The notes beneath the pieces were generated by a model. That model ran no database searches. It was not told where the DNA came from and was given only the letters and a program-made list of their open reading frames with translations. Shown piece by piece: positions 17,144 to 25,748 of a stretch of DNA of 64,000 bases. Source of the DNA: an uncultured Caulobacter sp. (GTDB lineage: Bacteria > Pseudomonadota > Alphaproteobacteria > Caulobacterales > Caulobacteraceae); assembly GCF_947036865.1 (NCBI RefSeq), contig NZ_CAMQSF010000014.1, forward strand, positions 20,574 through 84,573, in the 5' to 3' direction. The translations under genes and the position numbers were made by a program. Numbering within the stretch: the stretch's first letter is position 1; every line of letters begins with the position of its first letter.

Positions 17144-19561
17144 CTAATACCGGGCGCGGAGTTCGATCGAGAGGGTCCGGGGCCTTTGAGGCGTCACTTG
17201 CCGATACGACCTCAGCGTGAACGGGTTGCCGTAGGCGAAGGTGTCGCCGGCGTGGTCGAAGAGATTGTCGACCGAGACGCCCAAGAGCAGCCGATGCGAC
17301 TCCAGCCGGAGGGCCGCGCGCGTCGCCGCGTAGTCGCCCATGCTGGGCGCCGTGGCGGCGTCGAAGCTCAGGCGCGACCGGCCGACATAGGCCGCGCGGA
17401 GATCCGCTCCGATCTTCCAGTCGGCGTCGAGGGGGCGCTCGTAGCTGGCCGAGAGCGCCGCCGAGCCCGCCGGAACGCCCGCCAGGCCGAGGTCCTTGCG
17501 ACCCGGGAACGCGGGATTGACGGAGTCCAGTTCCGGGTGGTTCAGGAGGAAATTGGCGTCCAGCCGCAGCCGCCCGACCACATAGGTTCCTTCGAATTCC
17601 AGGCCGATGTTGCGGCCGTTTCCCAGGTTGGCGGTATAGGGCAGCCCCGAGGGCAGCAGCTGATCGCTCTGAATGCCGTTCCAGGCCGCGTAGAACGCCG
17701 CCATGCGCAACCGCAGGCGACCGTCCAGCTTGACCGTCTTGGCGCCCGCCTCGTAACTCCAGAGCTCGTCGCCCTCGTAGCGGCGCTGGGGTTCGCCGCC
17801 GCCGCTGTCGAACCCCTGGCTGGGAATGAGCGCCGTGTTGAAGCCGCCGGAGCGGTACCCCTCGACGGCCTGGGCATAGATCAGCGTCGACGGCGTCGGC
17901 GCGAACGACAACACCACCTTCGGCGCGAACCCGACATAGCCCTGCTTGCCCGCGAACGCGACGGCCGCGCTCGCGCCGGCGGCCTGACTGGCGACCTCCT
18001 TCCAATTGGCGAACAGGCGCCCGCCCAGCGTCAGGCTCCAGCCGGCGCCCAGGTCGCCGGTCGCCTCGCCGTAGAGCGCGCTTTCCTCAAGCACGTCCCG
18101 GCGGCGTTCGCGGGCCAGCGCGGTCGAAGTGGCGCTCACCAGATTGATGACGCCATCGCGGCCCTGTCGCGTCCTGGCCAGGAAGGCGCCGGCCTGCCAG
18201 ACGATCGGTCCGCCCGGCCGCGAGGCCAAGGACGCTTCCGCGACCACGGCGCCGACGTGGTTGTCATCGTCGAAGGCGACGGCGGCGCCCGGAGGCGCCG
18301 GGACCGGCGGCGCGGCGCTGGCGTCGTAGCGGCTGGAGAGATCGTGGCTCACCGCCGCGAGCGAAAACCTCGCCTCGCGTCCGAACAGAACGCCCCGCGC
18401 GCCCACGTGCGTCTCAAGGAAGTCGTTGTCGTGCGGTTCGGCGAGCCGGTTGCGCCGGTCGAAGCCGCCAAGCCGAGCATCGCCATATTGGGTGTCTGCG
18501 GATTTGATGCTCTGGGCCACGGCGCCGACCTCGGCCGTCCACGTCAGCCCGACGGCCGCGTCCACAGCCAGCCGCAGGCCAGAGCGGCGGGTCTGGTTGA
18601 CGTCCTTGAGGCCCTGGCCGTCGTCATCGATATAGCCCCCCTGGCGCTCGGCGTAGGCCACCAGACGGGCCGCGCCGCGTCCGCCGACGAGCGGCGCGTT
18701 GATCATGGCCGAGGCCAGGCCGCTCCCCTGCCCCGCGCGCGTGCTCGACGCGGTGACGGCGGCCCAAGCATCGAAGCCGTCCGGATCGGGCCGCCGCGTC
18801 GTCAGTTGCAGCACGCCGCCCAAGGATCCCGAGCCGTAGAGCGCGCCCTGCGGCCCGCGCAGCACCTCGATCTGGCCGATGTCGACGAGCAGCAGGTCGG
18901 GGTCCGGCGCGTTGTAGGTCAGCCGCACGCTGTCGAGATAGATGCCGACCATCGACTGGGTCTGTCCCGTCAATGGACCATCGGACAGACCGCGCAGAAT
19001 GAGCTTGTCACGGCCGGGGCCCAGGTTCGTGACCGTCATCGATGGCACGGCGCGCGCCAGATCGACGGAATCGCGCAGGCCTTGGTTCTGGACCGCGCGT
19101 CCGTCCACGACGCTCACGGAATAGGCCAGGCGATCGGCCAGGGTCGGGCGCCGCGTGGCCACGATAACGAGCTCAGGGAGCAGCGACGAGGCGCTCACGG
19201 GGGGCGCGGCGATGGTCGGCGGGGGAGCGGAGGCTCGAGGCGCGATCGGGGCGCGGGGATGGATCTGGTAAGCGCGCGGCGCGACCCGCCGCGCCTCGCA
19301 ACCGGTGCCGGCCAGGATCGCCGCCAGCGCCGCCTCCGGCGTGGCGCGGCCCGAAAACCCGGGGGACCGTCCGCAGCCCCCGGCGGCGGTGACATCGATC
19401 GATACGCGCGCCTGCAGCGCGAATATCGTCGCCGTGCTCCGAACCGGTCCGGGCGGCGCGGCGAACGCCATGGTCTCGCCGGAAGCCCAGGCGCACGCGG
19501 GCGCGACGGCCAGAGCCAGCGCCGGAAAATGCCGAAGTCTCCGCCATGCGCGGTTACGCAA
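17144..19561 (-). CDS. TonB-dependent receptor with N-terminal STN signalling domain
   Basis: An outer-membrane TonB-dependent transducer of 805 residues. After the signal peptide (about 1-26) comes a secretin/TonB short N-terminal (STN) domain (about 45-102), then a plug (GIYLDSVRLTYNAPD, IEVLRGPQGALYGSGSLGG) and a beta barrel ending ELRARY. The STN domain is what FecA-type receptors use to signal to a FecR anti-sigma factor, and the next two upstream genes are fecR- and fecI-like with only 28 bases separating receptor and FecR. The ligand (ferric siderophore, heme or a glycan) cannot be read. Confidence 0.9.
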   Translation of the reverse strand: MRNRAWRRLRHFPALALAVAPACAWASGETMAFAAPPGPVRSTATIFALQARVSIDVTAAGGCGRSPGFSGRATPEAALAAILAGTGCEARRVAPRAYQIHPRAPIAPRASAPPPTIAAPPVSASSLLPELVIVATRRPTLADRLAYSVSVVDGRAVQNQGLRDSVDLARAVPSMTVTNLGPGRDKLILRGLSDGPLTGQTQSMVGIYLDSVRLTYNAPDPDLLLVDIGQIEVLRGPQGALYGSGSLGGVLQLTTRRPDPDGFDAWAAVTASSTRAGQGSGLASAMINAPLVGGRGAARLVAYAERQGGYIDDDGQGLKDVNQTRRSGLRLAVDAAVGLTWTAEVGAVAQSIKSADTQYGDARLGGFDRRNRLAEPHDNDFLETHVGARGVLFGREARFSLAAVSHDLSSRYDASAAPPVPAPPGAAVAFDDDNHVGAVVAEASLASRPGGPIVWQAGAFLARTRQGRDGVINLVSATSTALARERRRDVLEESALYGEATGDLGAGWSLTLGGRLFANWKEVASQAAGASAAVAFAGKQGYVGFAPKVVLSFAPTPSTLIYAQAVEGYRSGGFNTALIPSQGFDSGGGEPQRRYEGDELWSYEAGAKTVKLDGRLRLRMAAFYAAWNGIQSDQLLPSGLPYTANLGNGRNIGLEFEGTYVVGRLRLDANFLLNHPELDSVNPAFPGRKDLGLAGVPAGSAALSASYERPLDADWKIGADLRAAYVGRSRLSFDAATAPSMGDYAATRAALRLESHRLLLGVSVDNLFDHAGDTFAYGNPFTLRSYRQVTPQRPRTLSIELRARY

Positions 19562-19589
19562 ACTTGCGCCCCTCGAAAGTGTCAGGGCG

Positions 19590-20576
19590 TCACTTTAGGA
19601 TGATTTGTCCGGGCGTGCGATCGACAGTGAGCGACGCCGACGCCGCCAACAGGCGCACCGCCGCGTCCTGGTCATCGAGCGCGATGACGCCGGAGAAGCG
19701 TTGCTTGGCCGCTTCGGACGTGATGCGGACCGGCCTTTTGAAGCGCCGGTTCAGATCGGCGACGATGTCGCCGAGGGTTTCGTTGTCGGCGACCAGGCGC
19801 CCTTGCGCCCAGGCGAAGGCGGCGTCGGGCGCGACCCGCCGCACGGTCGCCGGGCCGGCGCCGTCCGTATGGCGCAACTCCTGACCGACGGTGAGCCGCG
19901 CCGGCGCGCCGACCTGGCCCTCGCGCGCGGCGACCTCGACGACACCGCGTCGCACGGTCACTCGCGTGCTGGTCCGATCGCGCCGAATATTGAACTCCGT
20001 CCCGACCACCCGGACCCGCTGATCGCCGACTCCGATCAAGAACGGCCGGGCGGGGTCCTTCGCCACGTCAAAGCTGGCCTGGGCTTGGCCCATCTCGACC
20101 TGCCTCCGACGCCAACCGAACCGCACGGTCAGCTTGGAGCCGCCGTCGAGGGTGATCCGGCTGCCGTCGGCCAGAATGATCCGTCGCGTTTCTCCGGGCT
20201 TCGTCTCGTAGGCGACCAAGGGTCCCTGAGACGCGTTCCACACCGCCGGCGCGGCGACCATGGCCGCGAGGCCAGCGGCGACGGCGCCGCCGATCCAGAC
20301 GCGCCTGGCGGGGCGGCGAGCCGTCCGCGCCTGGAAGTTCACGACCTGGGGCGCGCTCCGGGGCGCGGCGTCGGCGATCTCGGCGCGGCGAGCCTCCAGA
20401 TCCGCGACGATCAGTTCGGCCTCCTCGAACGCCGCGAGACGCGCCTCCGAGACAGCGAGCCAGTCCGTAAGGGCGGTCCAATCCTCGGCCGTCGCGGCGT
20501 CGGATTGGATACGAACCAGCCACGCGACCGCCTCGTCGCGCAGTCCCTCCGTCGTCTCCCCGTCGTGACCGCTCAT
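19590..20576 (-). CDS. fecR: FecR-family transmembrane sensor / anti-sigma factor
   Basis: A 328-residue inner-membrane protein. The N-terminal cytoplasmic DUF4880 region (DEAVAWLVRIQSDAATAEDW) is followed by a membrane helix (about residues 85-105). The periplasmic FecR domain contains ETKPGETRRIILADGSRITL. The C-terminal region, around FSGVIALDDQDAAVRLLA, resembles the STN-like domain that pairs with the receptor. In the known system FecR passes the receptor signal to the ECF sigma factor. It lies between the sigma gene and the receptor gene, in the standard order. Confidence 0.92.
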   Translation of the reverse strand: MSGHDGETTEGLRDEAVAWLVRIQSDAATAEDWTALTDWLAVSEARLAAFEEAELIVADLEARRAEIADAAPRSAPQVVNFQARTARRPARRVWIGGAVAAGLAAMVAAPAVWNASQGPLVAYETKPGETRRIILADGSRITLDGGSKLTVRFGWRRRQVEMGQAQASFDVAKDPARPFLIGVGDQRVRVVGTEFNIRRDRTSTRVTVRRGVVEVAAREGQVGAPARLTVGQELRHTDGAGPATVRRVAPDAAFAWAQGRLVADNETLGDIVADLNRRFKRPVRITSEAAKQRFSGVIALDDQDAAVRLLAASASLTVDRTPGQIILK

Positions 20577-20673
20577 GCGCGTTCGCCATGCGCCGGAGGG
20601 CCAAGCGCTCTCCGGTTCGCCTCAAAGACGCCATAAAGGCCGCGGCGCCTCAAAATAATCTCGCGGACCCCTG

Positions 20674-21198
20674 TCACGGCCATCGCCCCACCTTGGCGAC
20701 GATTAGCTTAAGGCTGGCCATGATGTACTTCTCGACGCTGGAGCGGGAGACGCCCATCGCCGCCGCCGTCTCGGCGTGGCTCAGCCCTTCGAGCTTGTGA
20801 AGCTGAAACGCCCGCTGGGCCGCCGGCGGCAGCGCCTTGATCGCCTCGACGATCCGCGACAGCTGGAGCTTGGCCGCCGTCGCCTCGTCGGGCGAGGCTT
20901 CGTCGACGATCTGAGCCCCGCCGATATCCGACACATGCGCGCCGTGCCACTGCGCGTCCCGCGCCTCGGCTCGCCGACGGACCTTGATCCGGTCCAGCAT
21001 CAGGTTCGTGCCCAGGCGATAGAGATAGGCGGCGGGGTTATCGATATCCTCGCCGCCGCGATCGGCGATCTTCAGATAGATATCCTGCACCAGATCCTCG
21101 GCGGCCTCCTGCGAACGGAGGCGGACGCGGAAGTACCGCAGAAGGTCCTCGCGCCTCTCCATGTAGGTCGATAGCAGGGGGCGGACCGGGTCGTCCAA
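20674..21198 (-). CDS. FecI-like ECF sigma factor
   Basis: An RNA polymerase sigma factor of the ECF group with region 2 (EAAEDLVQDIYLKI, NPAAYLYRLGTNLMLD) and region 4 (LPPAAQRAFQLHKLEGLSHA, AAAMGVSRSSVEKYIM). At 174 residues it is typical. It heads the cassette, with the receptor as the probable target. No ATG begins the frame here; TTG 21198 gives the full region 2, while ATG 21162 would cost 12 residues. Confidence 0.9.
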   Translation of the reverse strand: MDDPVRPLLSTYMERREDLLRYFRVRLRSQEAAEDLVQDIYLKIADRGGEDIDNPAAYLYRLGTNLMLDRIKVRRRAEARDAQWHGAHVSDIGGAQIVDEASPDEATAAKLQLSRIVEAIKALPPAAQRAFQLHKLEGLSHAETAAAMGVSRSSVEKYIMASLKLIVAKVGRWP

Positions 21199-21310
21199 GG
21201 CGCGGCCGCGCTCCTCGAAGGCTCGCGCCGAGAATCTGCGGCGCGCGGGGCCAATCTTTCCGAACCGCCCGCGCCGCGCAACCGCTCAAACGCCCCCGAG
21301 CCCAGGCGCG

Positions 21311-21517
21311 CTAGGCCGCTACCCGCGCGTCCAGCGCCGCCAGCTTGGCCAGCACGCGGTCCAGCGTCGAGCGCTTGATGGGCTTGCCGTCGCGCAGCTT
21401 CGTCCAGGTGGTCTCGCTGATGGCATAGCAATCGAACAGATGCTCGCGGGTCACGGCGGGCAACCGCGCCCGCAGGCGCTGGAAGATTTCTCGAGAGACG
21501 GTGACGGTTTCAGCCAT
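21311..21517 (-). CDS. Small helix-turn-helix-like protein
   Basis: A 68-residue all-helical protein. Residues 33-62 ([20 protein letters not shown] and on) read as a Cro/XRE-like helix-turn-helix with recognition around TWTKLRDG. No strong Shine-Dalgarno sequence precedes the ATG. It is upstream of the ECF sigma gene on the same strand, 112 bases away, but nothing proves that it regulates it. It could also be a stand-alone small DNA-binding protein. Confidence 0.65.
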   Translation of the reverse strand: MAETVTVSREIFQRLRARLPAVTREHLFDCYAISETTWTKLRDGKPIKRSTLDRVLAKLAALDARVAA

Positions 21518-21729
21518 GGGGTGGTCTGATCAGCAACGCACGGTAGGGTGACAGTACCGCGTCCCTATGACGGTGTTGTTGGGCTCTCTTATTTCAACGC
21601 TGTTACGAACGGCCAAGTTCTCGCCTGACTTCGACGACAAAGCGACGAAAGCGGGCGGACGAGCGAGAAGCCCGCCTGAAACGTGAGCTTAACACGGGCC
21701 AGACGGGCTCAAAGTGACAACGCGCTAAC

Positions 21730-21810
21730 CTAGCGCATCACGCCGAACAGATAGAGCAGCAGGATGATCGGCAGCGGCACGCCGAGCAGCCAGAGAAAGA
21801 CGCCTCGCAT
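21730..21810 (-). CDS. 26-residue hydrophobic membrane protein
   Basis: A tiny gene missed by length cut-offs. ATG 21810 is preceded by an excellent AAAGGAGG at a good distance. The protein is one hydrophobic span (residues 4-24, with LWLLGVPLPIILLLYLFGV) with Arg near both ends. The Gly-Val-Pro-Leu-Pro-Ile kink resembles short unnamed proteins common in alphaproteobacteria. It starts 12 bases after the stop of the membrane protein at 21823-22431, so the pair is an operon. It is either a small subunit or a membrane modulator of that protein. Confidence 0.72.
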   Translation of the reverse strand: MRGVFLWLLGVPLPIILLLYLFGVMR

Positions 21811-21822
21811 GATCGACCTCCT

Positions 21823-22431
21823 TTAGACTTGCGGGTTGTAGGTGGCGCGCTCGCGGCGATGCCATTGCGGATGCTGCGAGCCCAGATAGCCTCCGGCCAC
21901 GGCGCCGATCGCGCCGAGCGCCATGCTGGCCGCGCCCCACCAGGCCAAGGCGGCGGTCACCTTGCGGGCCGCGTCGGCGGCGGCCTTCACGTCCGCGTCG
22001 GTGACCCGGGCGTCGTCCCGGGTGGCCTCGATCGAGGCCTGGGCGCCGGTCAGCAACGACCCGGCGCTCGCCCCGCCGCCGGCGCCGCCGAGCGCGACCA
22101 GGAAAGCCAGCCCCCACACGGTCAGGCCGATCAGCGCGCCCTTATGATGGTCCGGGAACTTAGCGGCGCGGGCGGCGACATAGGCGCCGAGCTGCAGGGC
22201 GAACGCGTTGGCGAACACCACCCACAGACCGCCGCCCAGGGTTAGGCCGGCGGCGCCGGTGTCCGTCAGCCGGAACGGATTGGCGATCGTGGCGCCGATC
22301 GCCAGGCCGACGAGATTGAGCAAGGCGCCGAGCGCGATGGCGACGACGACGCCCGCGAACACGCCGCCCCAAGAGATCAGCGGGTGAGCGTACGGGTCTT
22401 CATGGAAAGCATAGACTTTCGGTTCGGCCAT
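21823..22431 (-). CDS. Multi-pass membrane protein, PhnA-like annotation group, unknown function
   Basis: A 202-residue protein with four to five hydrophobic segments: about residues 18-50 (ISWGGVFAGVVVAIALGALL), 65-90, 100-125 and 160-182. Between the last segments lies a soluble helical stretch (TRDDARVTDADVKAAADAAR). Similar Caulobacter proteins carry the uninformative label PhnA-like; I see no enzymatic motif. It is followed immediately by the 26-residue membrane protein gene. Confidence 0.72.
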   Translation of the reverse strand: MAEPKVYAFHEDPYAHPLISWGGVFAGVVVAIALGALLNLVGLAIGATIANPFRLTDTGAAGLTLGGGLWVVFANAFALQLGAYVAARAAKFPDHHKGALIGLTVWGLAFLVALGGAGGGASAGSLLTGAQASIEATRDDARVTDADVKAAADAARKVTAALAWWGAASMALGAIGAVAGGYLGSQHPQWHRRERATYNPQV

Positions 22432-22490
22432 TTTGGTCCTCCCAAGCGTGGCGGGAGAACTCCGCGCGCGTTCGAAGGTTGCCGGGGGCC

Positions 22491-23297
22491 TCAGAGGGTG
22501 AAGCGCAGGCCGTCATGGCCGGGCTCGACGCCCGCCGGGAGCCGAGCCGCCAGGGCGTTGAAATCCAGGTCGATATGGAGATTGGTCAGGATCGCCCGCC
22601 TTGGCTTGGCGCGGGCGATCCACTCCAAGGCGAGGTCGACATGCGCATGGGTCGGATGCGGCGTCCAGCGCAGGGCGTCGACGATCCAGACATCGAGATC
22701 GGCCAGCGCCGCCCAGCTGGAGTCGGGGATGGCCTTGACGTCGGGCGTATAGGCGACGCCGCCGAAGCGGTAACCGACCGCGCGAATCTCGCCGTGATCG
22801 AGGTCGAAGGTCTGGACGGGGATCGCGCCGCTGGGTCCCTCGATCACGAAGTCCTCGCCCAGCGGCGGGATCAGGCGCGGCTCCAGGATTGCCGGATAGC
22901 CGCCCCGGGTGCGGAAAATGTACTCGAACCGGGTCAGCAGGCCATCGTGCGTCGCCTGGTCCATATAGGCCGGGATGCGAACGCGCTGGTTCAGGAAGAA
23001 CGGCCGCAGATCGTCTATGCCGTGGGCCTGGTCGGCGTGATCGTGGGTGAACAGCGCCGCGTCCACCCGCCTGACCCCCGCCGACGCCGTCTGCAGTCGC
23101 AGGTCCGGCGAAGTGTCGACCACGACGGTGGTTTCATGCAGGGGGCCGCCCTCCCCTTTTCGCCGCACGAGCAGCGAGCAGCGCGACCGATGGTTCTTCG
23201 GCTCGGCCGGATCGCAGTCGCCCCAGTTGCCGTCGGCGCGCGGCACGCCGCCCGACGAACCGGAGCCCAGGATCGTGAACTCCAGCGGCCCCGTCAC
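22491..23297 (-). CDS. MBL-fold metal hydrolase, PhnP-like
   Basis: A 268-residue metallo-beta-lactamase-fold phosphodiesterase. The metal-binding motif is THDHADQAHGIDDLR, with further ligands in the VVVDTSPDLR and THAHVDLALEW segments. The opening ILGSGSSGGVPRADGNWGDC matches the PhnP / phosphoribosyl 1,2-cyclic phosphate hydrolase group. GTG 23297 overlaps the tatD stop (GTGA), which fixes the start and shows translational coupling. It ends the tmk-holB-tatD operon. Confidence 0.9.
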   Translation of the reverse strand: MTGPLEFTILGSGSSGGVPRADGNWGDCDPAEPKNHRSRCSLLVRRKGEGGPLHETTVVVDTSPDLRLQTASAGVRRVDAALFTHDHADQAHGIDDLRPFFLNQRVRIPAYMDQATHDGLLTRFEYIFRTRGGYPAILEPRLIPPLGEDFVIEGPSGAIPVQTFDLDHGEIRAVGYRFGGVAYTPDVKAIPDSSWAALADLDVWIVDALRWTPHPTHAHVDLALEWIARAKPRRAILTNLHIDLDFNALAARLPAGVEPGHDGLRFTL

Positions 23298-24073
23298 GGC
23301 CGCTCGATCCGGTCGAACAGCGCGAAGAAGGCATCCTCGGTGCGCTGCTCTGTCTCGGCGCGGGTCCAGCCGCGCACCTCGGCGAGCTTGTCGTAGATGT
23401 GCGGCAGGAACGCCGGCTCGTTGCGTCGGCCGCGCATGGGCACGGGCGCCAGGTAGGGGCAGTCGGTCTCGACGATGATCCGGTCGGCCGGCATATCGCG
23501 GATCAGGGCCCGCACCTCCTCGGCCGCCTTGAAGGTGGCGATGCCCGACACCGAGAACCAGGCGCCCAGGGCGGCGGCGCGGGCCGCCAGCTCGGCGCCG
23601 CTGGTGTAGCAATGCATCAGGATCTTGAACGGGCCCGCGGCGTGCTCGGCCTCCAGGATCTCGCCCATGACGTCGTCGGCCTCGCGGGTGTGGACCACCA
23701 GCGGCAGGCCGCTTTCGCGGGCGGCGACGCAGTGCTGGCGGAACACCTGGGCCTGCACATCGCGGGGCGACAGGTCGTAGTGGAAGTCCAGCCCGCACTC
23801 GCCTATGCCCACGACGCGCGGCCGCTGGGCCAGCTCGACCAGCCGCGCGGCGACGAGGTCCGGATCCTCCTTGGCCTCGTGCGGATGCGTGCCGACCGTG
23901 CACCAGATGTCCGGCTCGGCCATGGCGATCGCGTGGACGGCCTCGAACGACGAGACCTTGTCGCAGATCGTCACCATCAAGCCGATCCCAGCCTCGCGGG
24001 CGCGGGCGATGACGGCGTCCTTGTCCTCGGCGAACTGGGGCGCGTGGAGATTCACGTGGCTGTCGATGAGCAT
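23294..24073 (-). CDS. tatD: TatD-family metal-dependent hydrolase
   Basis: A 259-residue TIM-barrel nuclease-like enzyme. Family motifs present are GIGECGLDFHYD, LVVHTREADD, HCYTSG and ETDCPYLAPVPMRG. The N-terminal metal motif differs from the usual HxH: the sequence reads DSHVNLHAP, so the second histidine is replaced by Asn, with another His two residues later. ATG 24073 is used; GTG 24082, overlapping the holB stop as GTGA, is the coupled alternative. Confidence 0.9.
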   Translation of the reverse strand: MLIDSHVNLHAPQFAEDKDAVIARAREAGIGLMVTICDKVSSFEAVHAIAMAEPDIWCTVGTHPHEAKEDPDLVAARLVELAQRPRVVGIGECGLDFHYDLSPRDVQAQVFRQHCVAARESGLPLVVHTREADDVMGEILEAEHAAGPFKILMHCYTSGAELAARAAALGAWFSVSGIATFKAAEEVRALIRDMPADRIIVETDCPYLAPVPMRGRRNEPAFLPHIYDKLAEVRGWTRAETEQRTEDAFFALFDRIERP

Positions 24074-24078
24074 GCGGC

Positions 24079-25083
24079 TCACATCGCCGTCTTGGCCGCC
24101 GCGCGCAAGTCCGAGATCACGCTCCAGAAGGCGTCGGCGCGATCCAGGTTGACGGCCTCGACCTCGCCCGGGACGCTGACGAGGCGCTCCCACGCCGCCG
24201 CCCAGCGGTCCAGCGCCAGCCCGCTCTTGCCGTCGGCGGCCACCTGCGCGGCGAAGATCCGGACCTGGTCGGCCATCCGCTCCATCAGGAGCTCGAACCG
24301 GGCCGCGCCGTCCGCGCCCCGGAACGTATCGGCCAGGGCCAGCAAGGCGCCCTCGTCCAGCTTGGGCAGGCCGCGCAGGATCTCATTGGCCGCGTCGTCG
24401 ATCTCGAGCGCCTTGGCGGCGGCCAGCTGCAAGGCCTTGCCGGGCGCGCCATGGGCCATGCGGGCGAGGCGCTCGGCGTCGCGGGCGGGCAAGTCTGCCA
24501 TGCGCTCGACCATCTCGGCGGCGGCCGCGACGCCCGGCGCCGAAACGGCCAGGCGCCGGCAGCGGGAGCGGATCGTGGGCAGCAGCTTGCCCGGCGCGTG
24601 GCTGATCAGCAGGATCACCCCGCGCGGCGGCGGCTCCTCCAGGGTCTTCAGCACCGCGTTGGCGGCATTGACGTTGAGATCGTCGGCCGCGTCGATGATC
24701 GCCACGCGATAGGGCGACACCGCCGGCGTCGTGGCGAAGAATTCCGGCAGCCGCCGGGCCTCGTCGACGGGGATCGACTTGCGCGCCTTGCCGTCGTCGG
24801 TCAGCCGCTCCAGCACCATCAGGTCGGGATGCGAGCGCGCCGCGACCTGGCGGCTCACCGGATCCGACGGCGCGGCGCCCAGTAGGCCCTGGCCAGGATC
24901 CGGCCGCGCGCCCAGCAGGCGACGGGCCATGCGATAGGCCAGGGTCGCCTTTCCCACCCCCTCGGGTCCCGTCAACAGCCAGGCATGATGCAGGCGGCCG
25001 CGATCCAGGGCGTCCAGAAACGCGGCCTCGGCGGCGGACTGGCCGTCCAGCCGGTAGACGTCGCGGGGGTGAGCCGGCGTCAT
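24079..25083 (-). CDS. holB: DNA polymerase III subunit delta'
   Basis: Clamp-loader subunit of 334 residues. It shows the degenerate P-loop LTGPEGVGKATLAYRMA, the SRC motif (TIRSRCRRL), and LNVNAANAVLKTLEEPPP from the AAA+ core, followed by the helical collar domain. The ATG overlaps the tmk stop as ATGA. The open frame extends far upstream over tmk, but that part is a shadow. It acts in loading the beta clamp at the replication fork. Confidence 0.92.
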   Translation of the reverse strand: MTPAHPRDVYRLDGQSAAEAAFLDALDRGRLHHAWLLTGPEGVGKATLAYRMARRLLGARPDPGQGLLGAAPSDPVSRQVAARSHPDLMVLERLTDDGKARKSIPVDEARRLPEFFATTPAVSPYRVAIIDAADDLNVNAANAVLKTLEEPPPRGVILLISHAPGKLLPTIRSRCRRLAVSAPGVAAAAEMVERMADLPARDAERLARMAHGAPGKALQLAAAKALEIDDAANEILRGLPKLDEGALLALADTFRGADGAARFELLMERMADQVRIFAAQVAADGKSGLALDRWAAAWERLVSVPGEVEAVNLDRADAFWSVISDLRAAAKTAM

Positions 25084-25709
25084 CGCAAGTCCAGCCGCTG
25101 GGCGACGGCCTCGGCAATCGCGGCGGTCACACGGTCGAGCTCGGCGTCGGCGTCGATCACGACGCAGCGCTCGGGCTCCCGGCGGGCGATCTCGAGATAG
25201 CCGGCGCGCAGGCGCTGGTGAAAGGCCAGGCCCTTGGACTCGAACCGCGCCGCCCCGCCCCGCGCCTCGGCGCGCTTCAGGCCCGTTTCGGCGGGCAGGT
25301 CGAGGATCAGGGTCAGGTTCGGAACCGTTCCACCCAGCACATGGTCCTCCAGCGCCGCGATCAGGCTGGCGGGCGCGTCGCCGCCCGCCCCCTGATAGGC
25401 GCGGGTGGAGTCGGCGAAGCGGTCGCACAGCACGATCTGGCCTTGCGCCAGGGCCGGACGGATCACCCGCTCGACATGGTCACGGCGCGCGGCGTACATC
25501 AGCAGGGTCTCGGTGACCGGCGACCAGCGGTCGGCCGCGCCGTTCACCAGAAGCTCGCGAATGGCCTCCGCGCCCGGGCTGCCGCCCGGCTCGCGGGTGA
25601 CGACGACGTCGTGGCCGGCGGCCTCTAGGCGCTCGGCCAGACGGCGGATCTGAGTGGACTTGCCCGCCCCCTCCCCGCCTTCGAAACTGATGAAATAGCC
25701 CTGGGTCAC
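25080..25709 (-). CDS. tmk: Thymidylate kinase
   Basis: Phosphorylates dTMP to dTDP. The P-loop FEGGEGAGKST, the DR-containing motif (VLCDRFADSTRAYQG) and the TREPGGSPGAEAIRELL block are all canonical, and the length (209 residues) is standard. The start is GTG 25709. It leads the overlapping run tmk-holB-tatD-MBL hydrolase, a conserved arrangement in alphaproteobacteria, 39 bases after rlpA. Confidence 0.95.
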   Translation of the reverse strand: MTQGYFISFEGGEGAGKSTQIRRLAERLEAAGHDVVVTREPGGSPGAEAIRELLVNGAADRWSPVTETLLMYAARRDHVERVIRPALAQGQIVLCDRFADSTRAYQGAGGDAPASLIAALEDHVLGGTVPNLTLILDLPAETGLKRAEARGGAARFESKGLAFHQRLRAGYLEIARREPERCVVIDADAELDRVTAAIAEAVAQRLDLR

Positions 25710-25748
25710 ACGGCCTCATTCGGCCGGATTCCCGGGCTTGTCCAGAGG

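Noticed and set aside
16973..19603. An 876-codon open frame on the plus strand
   Set aside because: Antisense shadow of the STN TonB-dependent receptor; low-complexity Arg-rich translation and no start signal.
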